Assembly: GCA_002862585.1 (NCBI GenBank)
Contig: PKDP01000030.1
Location: 1-12,876, forward strand
Direction of reading: 5' to 3'
From: Flavobacteriales bacterium
GTDB lineage: Bacteria; Bacteroidota; Bacteroidia; Flavobacteriales; UBA7312
Length of the DNA stretch: 12,876 bases
The position numbers and the translations under genes were made by a program. The notes beneath the pieces are model-generated. The model was not told the origin of the DNA. It did not search any database and worked only from the letters and a program-made list of their open reading frames with translations. Every line of letters starts with the position of its first letter. Positions within the stretch are counted from its first letter, which is position 1. Below are positions 7,065 through 12,876 of the stretch, one piece after another.

Positions 7065-8228
7065 ATGACAAACTACTTATTTACTATACTAAACAGCAAA
7101 TCTACACCAGAGGATTTAAAAAGTATCGCTCAGAAGGTTGCCAACAATGAACGTATTACTATTGAAGATGGTGTTCGTTTATTTGATGCCGATTTACCTT
7201 TTTTAGGTGTACTCGCAAATTATATTAGAGAATCTAAGCATCAAGATTTCACCTATTTCAACAGAAATATACATATTGAACCTACGAACATTTGTGTGTT
7301 CGACTGCAAGTTTTGTTCATACTCTAAATTATTAAAGCATAAAACGGAAGGTTGGGAACTATCAGAGGATGAAATCCTCGACAAAATGAGAGAATACAAA
7401 GACCAGCCTATAACTGAAGTTCATATTGTAGGAGGTGTTCATCCTAAAATGGGACTAAACTATTTCGCTAGCCTCATCAAAAAAATCAAAGAAATTAGAC
7501 CTGACATTCACGTTAAAGCCTTTACTGCTGTTGAGCTTGATTATATGTGCAGAAAAGCCAAAGTGAGTTATGAGGAAGGCTTAAGTATTTTGAAAGAACA
7601 CGGACAAGATTCACTTCCTGGAGGTGGTGCCGAAATATTTGATGAAGCTATTCGTGAACAAATTTGTAAAGACAAATGTACTTCTGACCAATGGTTAGAT
7701 ATTCACGAAACAGCTCATAAATTGGGAATGCCATCTAACGCCACAATGCTTTATGGTCATATTGAAGAGCCTAAGCATCTTATGGATCATATGAATAGAT
7801 TACGTAATTTACAAGATAAGACTGGTGGTTTCAATACGTTTATACCCTTAAAATTTAGAAATGGTGAGAATCAAATGTCTCATATTGCTGAAGTTAGTGT
7901 AATTTATGATTTAAAAGTATATGCTATTTCAAGAATATTCATGGATAACTTTTCACACATCAAAGCCTATTGGCCAATGATTGGTAGAAATACAGCTCAA
8001 TTATCACTTTCCTATGGTGTAAACGATATTGATGGCACAATTGACGATACTACCAAAATATACTCTATGGCTGGTGCTGAAGAGCAAACACCTACTCTTT
8101 CTACTCAACAGTTAGTTGATCTGATTAAAAATGTGAAAAGACACCCTATTGAAAGAGATACGCTTTACAAAGTTGTAAAAGACTATAAAGACGTTGAATT
8201 TAAGTCTTCTGAGGAAAAAAGCTATTGA
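7065..8228 (+). CDS. mqnE: aminofutalosine synthase MqnE (radical SAM)
   Basis: A 387-residue cytoplasmic radical-SAM enzyme of the futalosine menaquinone pathway. It joins the chorismate-derived 3-[(1-carboxyvinyl)oxy]benzoate to the S-adenosylmethionine adenosyl moiety, giving 6-amino-6-deoxyfutalosine. The [4Fe-4S] motif is Cx3Cx2C: Cys77, Cys81 and Cys84 (NICVFDCKFCSY). Family blocks are EVHIVGGVHPKMG (118-130), KAFTAVE (151-157), PGGGAEIF (185-192), TMLYGHIE (227-234), LQDKTGGFNTFIPLKF (249-264), IKAYWPMIG (299-307) and VNDIDGT (319-325). The GHIE and TGGF..FIPL blocks favour MqnE over the related cyclase MqnC. Length is normal for the family. The ATG follows the previous gene's TAA with no gap (TAAATG), so translation is probably coupled. 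No separate promoter was found upstream. No other mqn gene is in the window, and the 3' end overlaps the convergent rluD by seven bases. Confidence 0.94.
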   Translation: MTNYLFTILNSKSTPEDLKSIAQKVANNERITIEDGVRLFDADLPFLGVLANYIRESKHQDFTYFNRNIHIEPTNICVFDCKFCSYSKLLKHKTEGWELSEDEILDKMREYKDQPITEVHIVGGVHPKMGLNYFASLIKKIKEIRPDIHVKAFTAVELDYMCRKAKVSYEEGLSILKEHGQDSLPGGGAEIFDEAIREQICKDKCTSDQWLDIHETAHKLGMPSNATMLYGHIEEPKHLMDHMNRLRNLQDKTGGFNTFIPLKFRNGENQMSHIAEVSVIYDLKVYAISRIFMDNFSHIKAYWPMIGRNTAQLSLSYGVNDIDGTIDDTTKIYSMAGAEEQTPTLSTQQLVDLIKNVKRHPIERDTLYKVVKDYKDVEFKSSEEKSY

Positions 8229-9241
8229 ACTTTGTGCTTGGCATAATTTCGCCATTTTTCAACAACACTATGCATATCCGCAGGAAGTTCTGATTCAAAG
8301 GACATCCATTTGTTAGTTTTTGGATGAGTGAATCCTAAGCTTTTAGCATGCAATGACTGTCTAGGAATCATCTTAAAACAATTCTCTACAAATTGCTTGT
8401 ATTTGGAGAAGGTAGTGCCCTTTAGTATCTTATCTCCTCCATATTCAAAATCATTAAACAAAGGGTGTTTTAGGTGTTGGAAATGAACTCTAATCTGATG
8501 AGTTCTTCCAGTCTCTAGTTTGCATTCAACTAATGAAACATAACCAAACTTTTCAAGAACTTTATAATGCGTTTTGGCAACTTTACCGAAATCACCTTCT
8601 GGAAAAACAGTCATCACCTTTCGGTTTTTAAGATTTCTACCAATGTTTCCCTCTATACTCCCTTCCTCATCTTCAAAATCACCCCATACTAAGGCATTGT
8701 ATCTTCTGTCAATAGTTCTTTCGAAAAACTGTGTGGAAAGAGAATTCATAGCATTCTCATTCTTTGCAATTACCATTAAACCGGTTGTATTTTTATCAAT
8801 TCGATGAACTAGGCCTGGTCGAGTAGAGTCGCCATTATTTGATGGTAAATTCTTAAAATGAAAGGATAGAGCATTTACTAATGTACCATCATAATTACCA
8901 AAGCCTGGATGAACAACCATTCCTGCCTCTTTATTAATTACAACTACATCATCATCCTCATACACAATATTTAAAGGAATATCCTGTGGGATGAGTTCAA
9001 TTTCTCTAGGTGGATTAGTAAACATTACGGTTATTATATCAAATGGCTTAACCTTATAATTTGATTTTACAGTTTTATCATTTACTCTAATAAAACCATC
9101 TGCAGCTGCTTGTTGAATTTTATTTCTTGAAGTACCTTCTAATCGATTAAGCAGAAATTTGTCGACTCTAAGAGGCTCTTGACCTTTATCGACCTCAACC
9201 CTATGGTGCTCATACAACTCATTTGATTCTTCTTCAATCAT
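8222..9241 (-). CDS. rluD: RluD-type 23S rRNA pseudouridine synthase
   Basis: A 339-residue cytoplasmic RNA-modifying enzyme of the RluA/RluD family, which isomerises specific uridines to pseudouridine; RluD acts on helix 69 of 23S rRNA. An N-terminal S4 RNA-binding domain (about 24-75, RVDKFLLNRL.. and AAADGFIRVND) precedes the catalytic domain, with NKEAGMVVHPG (103-113), the catalytic-Asp motif HRIDKNTTGLM (146-156, Asp149) and GRTHQIRVH (245-253). The S4 domain plus full length favours RluD over RluA or RluC, but the exact target uridines cannot be read from the sequence. The ATG at 9241 overlaps the upstream gene's TGA by four bases (ATGA), placing it last in a three-gene operon behind the PASTA-protein gene. 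Its TAG lies inside the 3' end of the convergent mqnE, with no room for a terminator between them. Confidence 0.93.
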   Translation of the reverse strand: MIEEESNELYEHHRVEVDKGQEPLRVDKFLLNRLEGTSRNKIQQAAADGFIRVNDKTVKSNYKVKPFDIITVMFTNPPREIELIPQDIPLNIVYEDDDVVVINKEAGMVVHPGFGNYDGTLVNALSFHFKNLPSNNGDSTRPGLVHRIDKNTTGLMVIAKNENAMNSLSTQFFERTIDRRYNALVWGDFEDEEGSIEGNIGRNLKNRKVMTVFPEGDFGKVAKTHYKVLEKFGYVSLVECKLETGRTHQIRVHFQHLKHPLFNDFEYGGDKILKGTTFSKYKQFVENCFKMIPRQSLHAKSLGFTHPKTNKWMSFESELPADMHSVVEKWRNYAKHKVQ

Positions 9242-11058
9242 TGAATAATTAGTTTTTCAATTTGTGAGCTATTAGCTGCGGTTATCTTTAAAATATAAAT
9301 ACCCTTAGAAATATCTGACACATTAATTCTGTGTGATGTGTTAAAATCAGTACTTAATAATTGTTGACCACTTAGACTGTACATATCTACTCTAAAAGAT
9401 TCGTCATAATTAATGCATACAACACTACTGGTAGGGTTTGGAAAAATAGAAAGTGACAACAATTCGAACTCAGTACTACTAGATGGAATTGATAATTTTC
9501 CAAATACTGGGCGAATCATCCAAGTACCATCACAATCAGCACAATTAGACTTTTGCCAACTTCCTCCTAAATTATAATACATTCTATCATTATTCAATCT
9601 ATTTCTATCGAGTCCTATATTGACAATATTTTCAGAATACTGTTCCCAACCCACAAAAACAGAACCTGAAATAACAATAGGGTTCTCTAACACATACTCG
9701 TAATAACCATTTTTAGTATCAGTGTATTCTGGATAAAAAATTTGACTCTCATACAATTCATTGGATGGCTCACCTGATTCACTACCCCACAATTTAATTC
9801 GAAATGCTATGCCATATGAATCTTCGTAGTTCTTTTCAAAATGTAACTGAACAGCTTTCAAGGTATCTTGTTCGGCAATATTGAAAAGCATGGCTACCTT
9901 TCCCTGTTCAGCATTTATTCCATAGGATGCTTCAGCAGTACCATCATCCAAAGCATAGTAATTATCAAAAACTTGATTAAATCTTAGCGTATCGTTTTCT
10001 TGAAATAGACTGATATCGTCAGTAGCTATGGATTGAATGATTGTATATGAATTACTTTGTAGCTCTTCAATTGACGGTGGAAATACACTACTTCCTACCG
10101 TTATAGCAGTGGGCGAATCGTCGGAATAAGAAAAATTCACGTCAAGTGCTGGAATCTCATCATTTCTTGTTGGACCTGTTGAAGGGTAATGAAAGACCTG
10201 ATCATCATTATTATCATATATATCGTATCGGTAATCAACACTTTGAGAAGTGCTATAATTATTTCTTATCCAAGTATCCAAATTAGAGGACATATATGCT
10301 GCTCTATTTTTATCAAAGTGGGACCAAGGAATAGTGTAATAGAAATTAATCATTTGAGAAGTCTCATAAATGAAGGCTACATCTTCAACATCATTCGATA
10401 AGCTAATATCATCAGTAAGTAAGACATTATCGATATGCCAATGGTCAAAGTTTCCCGAAAGAGTTGCTATATTTTGAAACCTAAACTGAAAATCAGAATG
10501 CAAAAAAGCCAAATCATTTATGGTGTAATTGATTTTAGTAAAATCTGAGAGAGAGAATCCTACGGTATCCCAAATAGTTTGCCAGACCAATGCAGTGTCT
10601 AAAAACTGAACTGACAATTCATCGTTATTTTCTGGTTCGTTTCCGTATCCAGTTGACTGAAGTAAAAACGAAAAGTAAACACTACTGAAAGACGCAATAT
10701 CAATTGGCTTTGATGTTAAATAATCAGAATCTCCATGAGCAGTTTCTGAAACACTGTTTCTAGGATTACCAAGAGAGTCTAAGCCATCAAATGTAGCTAC
10801 TCCAATATTTATAGGGTTAATTGGGTAGGTGTTATTAATAAACACATCCTTATCTTGCCATAGTTCAGCTTTTGGATAACCTTTATAATTGGAAAAATCA
10901 TCGAAAAAAGGAAGCACAGGGTTAGATTGAACTGAATTAGTAGATTTTTTTGATATATCAGACAATTGAGAATTGTATTTCAAAGGACTAACTCGCTCTT
11001 GGGAAAAGAGAAAAGTTGATAAAAACATTGAAATTAAAAGTGAAAAATTACTCTTCAT
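9238..11058 (-). CDS. large T9SS-secreted protein of unknown function
   Basis: A 606-residue exported protein that I do not recognise as a characterised family. From the preferred ATG at 11058 it has a clean signal peptide (MKSNFSLLISMFLSTFLFSQ, cleavage near residue 20); in-frame ATGs at 11061 and 11067 would add one or three residues. Residues about 50-215 contain FFDDFSNYKGYPKAELW and DFQFRFQNIATLSGNFDHWH followed by IDNV, blocks resembling jelly-roll or MAM-like binding modules. A middle region (about 220-530) has no clear motif except a small CADC pair at 506-509. Residues about 537-606 form a T9SS type A sorting domain (SIFPNPTSSVVCIN, YSLSGQQLL, ending in EKLIIQ). The gene start overlaps the PASTA-protein gene by 11 bases, and the stop overlaps rluD as ATGA, so it is co-transcribed with envelope and translation genes. 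An adhesive or structural surface role is a guess from the beta-rich architecture. Confidence 0.85.
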   Translation of the reverse strand: MKSNFSLLISMFLSTFLFSQERVSPLKYNSQLSDISKKSTNSVQSNPVLPFFDDFSNYKGYPKAELWQDKDVFINNTYPINPINIGVATFDGLDSLGNPRNSVSETAHGDSDYLTSKPIDIASFSSVYFSFLLQSTGYGNEPENNDELSVQFLDTALVWQTIWDTVGFSLSDFTKINYTINDLAFLHSDFQFRFQNIATLSGNFDHWHIDNVLLTDDISLSNDVEDVAFIYETSQMINFYYTIPWSHFDKNRAAYMSSNLDTWIRNNYSTSQSVDYRYDIYDNNDDQVFHYPSTGPTRNDEIPALDVNFSYSDDSPTAITVGSSVFPPSIEELQSNSYTIIQSIATDDISLFQENDTLRFNQVFDNYYALDDGTAEASYGINAEQGKVAMLFNIAEQDTLKAVQLHFEKNYEDSYGIAFRIKLWGSESGEPSNELYESQIFYPEYTDTKNGYYEYVLENPIVISGSVFVGWEQYSENIVNIGLDRNRLNNDRMYYNLGGSWQKSNCADCDGTWMIRPVFGKLSIPSSSTEFELLSLSIFPNPTSSVVCINYDESFRVDMYSLSGQQLLSTDFNTSHRINVSDISKGIYILKITAANSSQIEKLIIQ

Positions 11059-11842
11059 CATTCGCATCTGGTGATTTTAGGTAAATATCCACATTTCTGC
11101 CTAGGTTAATCATTTTATTTTCTGAAGCGGTTGGACGTTGACGGTAAATTACTGCAGTACTACTATCCGTAACATTATCATTGTATAAGACGAGACCTAG
11201 ATTTATGGAATTCATTTGTAACAGAATTTCTGCATCTTCTTTAGTAAGTCCATTCAGATTTGGTAAATTAACCATTACGTCACTTAATCCGTTACCAATC
11301 ACCAAGTCCACCTTTGAGCCAACTATTAGAAATGTTCCCGATTCAACTTCTATACCATTGACCGACTGCTCAAGAACAACATTTTTTGCCATATCTGGTA
11401 CAAATGATAAATTTCCAGCGGATAGTCCTATGGATTTTAGCTTAGAAATTGCTCTCCTGAGCGTTAAGTCTACAAGATTAGGTAACTGAACTTCTTTCTT
11501 TTTCTTCGATATTATAGTCAAATATATTCTTCTGTTTTCCTTGACAAAAGAACCCGCTTTAGGGTTTTGGTCAATTACGCTAAGCGAAGGCATTTCTAGA
11601 TTGAAAACAGAGTCCATTACAACATAATTCAATGAATATGATTTTAAAACACTATCAGCCTCATAAATATCCATACTGTATAAATCTGGTAATTCAATGA
11701 GCTTATCGTGACGGGTATAAAACCTTAGAAAAATCAAAACTGATAAAATGAGAATTACTACAAAACAAATTGAATAAAAAAAGTTTTTGTAAAAAATTTT
11801 AGTCAATAAAAACTTCAGCCAACTCGGATTATTGTTTTCCAT
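11048..11842 (-). CDS. membrane-anchored protein with three PASTA domains
   Basis: A 264-residue protein starting MENNNPSWLKFLLTKIFYKN, with a short cytoplasmic N terminus, one transmembrane helix (about 22-40) and an external part made of three PASTA repeats (about 49-112, 118-184, 192-256). Each repeat has the LP(D/N)L opening and the (A/R)xSxL or AExLL helix segment. PASTA domains bind peptidoglycan fragments or beta-lactams in PknB-type kinases and penicillin-binding proteins; here no kinase or transpeptidase domain is attached. A lysine cluster (KKKK, 113-116) separates repeats one and two. A longer frame begins at a TTG at 11893, but the ATG at 11842 is preferred because that TTG coincides with the -33 element of a good promoter and the extra residues would precede the membrane anchor. 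Divergence from ddl suggests a peptidoglycan-related role, which is inference. Confidence 0.9.
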   Translation of the reverse strand: MENNNPSWLKFLLTKIFYKNFFYSICFVVILILSVLIFLRFYTRHDKLIELPDLYSMDIYEADSVLKSYSLNYVVMDSVFNLEMPSLSVIDQNPKAGSFVKENRRIYLTIISKKKKEVQLPNLVDLTLRRAISKLKSIGLSAGNLSFVPDMAKNVVLEQSVNGIEVESGTFLIVGSKVDLVIGNGLSDVMVNLPNLNGLTKEDAEILLQMNSINLGLVLYNDNVTDSSTAVIYRQRPTASENKMINLGRNVDIYLKSPDANDEE

Positions 11843-11864
11843 AATTAGTAGTGATAACGAAAAA

Positions 11865-11893
11865 CAAATATAATAATTATGAAAGGTGTGCAA
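11865..11893 (-). promoter_or_regulatory. promoter of the PASTA / T9SS protein / rluD operon
   Basis: On the minus strand TTG (11893-11891) is followed after 18 bases by TATATTTG (11872-11865), an exact -33/-7 match to the Bacteroidota promoter. Transcription should start near 11861, giving a leader of about 19 bases before the ATG at 11842. This is the best promoter in the window, and it rules against the longer TTG-initiated reading of the gene. Confidence 0.72.
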
Positions 11894-11912
11894 TCTATAT
11901 TTACTTTTAGTT

Positions 11913-11920
11913 TATTTTTG
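11913..11920 (+). promoter_or_regulatory. -7 promoter element (TATTTTTG) for ddl
   Basis: TATTTTTG fits TAnnTTTG and ends five bases before the ddl ATG, the same geometry as at the mbnP-like gene. No clear TTG lies 17-23 bases upstream. It shares the 83-base spacer with the oppositely directed PASTA-operon promoter, about 40 bases away. Confidence 0.5.
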
Positions 11921-11925
11921 AAAAC

Positions 11926-12876
11926 ATGAATGCTATTGCTGTAGTTATGGGCGGTTATTCTGCTGAGAAAATTATATCCATGAAAAGTGGTGAAGTGGTT
12001 ATGAATTTTCTAGATAGGTCTTTATACGAACCATACGCAATTGTTATTGATGAGAATGAGTGGAAAATGGTTGATGGCAATACATCCTATAAACTTAATC
12101 GCTCCGATTTTTCAGTTGATTTAAATGGTCAAAAAATTGTTTTCGATGGTGTTTTTATAGCTGTACATGGTCCCCCCGGAGAAAATGGCATCCTTCAAAC
12201 CTATTTAGACACATTGAACATCCCTTACACATCGTCTGGTGCAAAAGCATCTGAATTGAGCTTTGACAAAGGTAAATGCAATGATTTTTTAAGAAATAAT
12301 GGTATTCCATGTGCTAAGTCAGTGATTCTAAAGAAAAATGATGATATTCAAAAAGATTTTCTGATAAATACTTTGGGGCTGCCCTGCTTTGTTAAGCCAA
12401 ATTCTAATGGAAGTAGTTTTGGAATTAGTAAAGTTTCAAACGTTAATGAGCTAATTCCTGCCATAGAAAAAGCCTTTTCTCATGACGATAATGTTCTTGT
12501 TGAATCTTTGTTATCTGGAATTGAAGTGACATGTGGTGTGCATAATTTGAACGAAGTTGTTCAAACCTTACCCATTACCGAAATAGTTAGTGAAAATGAT
12601 TTCTTTGATTTTGAAGCTAAGTACGAAGGTAAATCTAAAGAAATTACACCTGCAAGAATAAGCGAAGACATTGCCAGAAAAGTATATGAAAGAACAATTG
12701 AAATATACAAGCTCCTTAATCTTGATGGAATAGCTAGGGTTGATTTCATAATCACTAATGGTGAACCCTTTGTAATTGAGGCAAATACAGTTCCTGGTCT
12801 ATCTAAAGAGAGTATTATTCCACAACAAGCACAAGCCATGGGTGTAAGCTTAACAGAATTGTTCAACAAAGCAGTA
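11926..12876 (+). CDS. ddl: D-alanine--D-alanine ligase, lacking only the C-terminal end (window edge)
   Basis: 317 codons in one frame to the last base; family proteins are usually about 305-360 residues, so only a short tail is missing. The enzyme is a cytoplasmic ATP-grasp ligase that makes the D-Ala-D-Ala dipeptide for peptidoglycan precursors. N-terminal substrate-site block: GGYSAEKIISMKSG (9-22, Glu14 matching the D-Ala-binding Glu). Then HGPPGENGILQTYL (81-94), the ATP-grasp segment FVKPNSNGSSFGIS (155-168), the mobile-loop region DFEAKYEGKSKEITPA (228-243), and metal ligands Asp273 (ARVDF), Glu285 and Asn287 (IEANTVPG). The block near residue 15 reads EKIIS where E. coli Ddl has ER(E/V)VS, a conservative difference. 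No vancomycin-resistance (VanA-type) context is present. The ATG at 11926 is the natural family start. The gene is transcribed away from the PASTA-protein operon. Confidence 0.95.
   Translation, partial: MNAIAVVMGGYSAEKIISMKSGEVVMNFLDRSLYEPYAIVIDENEWKMVDGNTSYKLNRSDFSVDLNGQKIVFDGVFIAVHGPPGENGILQTYLDTLNIPYTSSGAKASELSFDKGKCNDFLRNNGIPCAKSVILKKNDDIQKDFLINTLGLPCFVKPNSNGSSFGISKVSNVNELIPAIEKAFSHDDNVLVESLLSGIEVTCGVHNLNEVVQTLPITEIVSENDFFDFEAKYEGKSKEITPARISEDIARKVYERTIEIYKLLNLDGIARVDFIITNGEPFVIEANTVPGLSKESIIPQQAQAMGVSLTELFNKAV

Noticed and set aside
7065..8228. MqnC (dehypoxanthine futalosine cyclase) or FbiC/CofH instead of MqnE
   Set aside because: TMLYGHIE, TGGFNTFIPL and the PGGGAEIF blocks plus family length fit MqnE better; no F420 genes nearby.
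10189..10401. 70-codon plus-strand frame rich in isoleucine, opposite the T9SS-secreted protein
   Set aside because: Low-complexity translation of AT-rich antisense sequence; no start context or family features.
11519..11526. Minus-strand TATATTTG inside the PASTA gene as an internal promoter
   Set aside because: An exact -7 match, but it lies far inside the coding sequence, over 400 bases before the next gene start; such octamers are expected by chance in this base composition.
12561..12869. 102-codon minus-strand frame opposite the 3' part of ddl
   Set aside because: Shadow of the ddl reading frame, which carries the conserved metal-ligand motifs there.
1..12876. Insertion sequences, phage genes, CRISPR arrays, tRNA or rRNA genes, toxin-antitoxin pairs
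   Set aside because: None were seen; almost every base belongs to an intact, identifiable coding frame and the spacers are too short.

Overview
The window reads as chromosomal DNA of an AT-rich member of the Bacteroidota, most likely a marine Flavobacteriales-type bacterium. Four things point there. Three large secreted proteins carry type IX secretion (T9SS) C-terminal domains. The recognisable promoters have the Bacteroidota -7 element TAnnTTTG. No clear Shine-Dalgarno sequences are seen. One lipoprotein carries the GCTDPxAxNYN..A..DDxSC motif common in marine Bacteroidota. The futalosine menaquinone gene (mqnE) fits lineages other than the classical Men-pathway Flavobacterium group, but this lineage placement is inference. 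No mobile element, tRNA, rRNA or CRISPR array was seen. Coding density is very high: the only spacers of any size are 143 bp (1341-1483) and 83 bp (11843-11925), so no stretch over 300 bp lacks a gene.

Layout. (1) 1-1340, minus strand: N-terminal 446 residues of an AddA/RecB-like UvrD-family helicase, running off the left edge. (2) 1484-8228, plus strand: five closely packed genes that look like one operon. They encode an MbnP-family lipoprotein, an MbnH/MauG-like di-haem cytochrome c peroxidase lipoprotein, a T9SS-secreted M43 (pappalysin-like) metalloprotease, a T9SS-secreted lysyl-endopeptidase-like serine protease, and the radical-SAM aminofutalosine synthase MqnE. (3) 8222-11842, minus strand: a three-gene operon read leftwards, encoding a membrane-anchored triple-PASTA protein, a large T9SS-secreted protein of unknown function and an RluD-type 23S rRNA pseudouridine synthase. 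Each overlaps the next by a few bases. The rluD and mqnE 3' ends overlap tail to tail. (4) 11926 to the right edge, plus strand: D-alanine-D-alanine ligase, divergent from the PASTA operon and lacking only its last few residues.

The most interesting content is the mbnP-mbnH pair. In methanotrophs MbnH oxidises a tryptophan of MbnP to kynurenine, creating a copper site. Here both partners look like lipoproteins, so enzyme and substrate may share a membrane face, and the MbnP-like protein has exactly one tryptophan in the whole chain, in the conserved family block. There is no methanobactin precursor, and the pair is followed without a gap by two secreted proteases and a quinone-biosynthesis gene. 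This suggests a methanobactin-independent, envelope-located copper or redox system whose link to the downstream genes is unknown. The right half is a cell-envelope/translation housekeeping block (Ddl, PASTA protein, RluD) with one uncharacterised secreted protein inserted in it.
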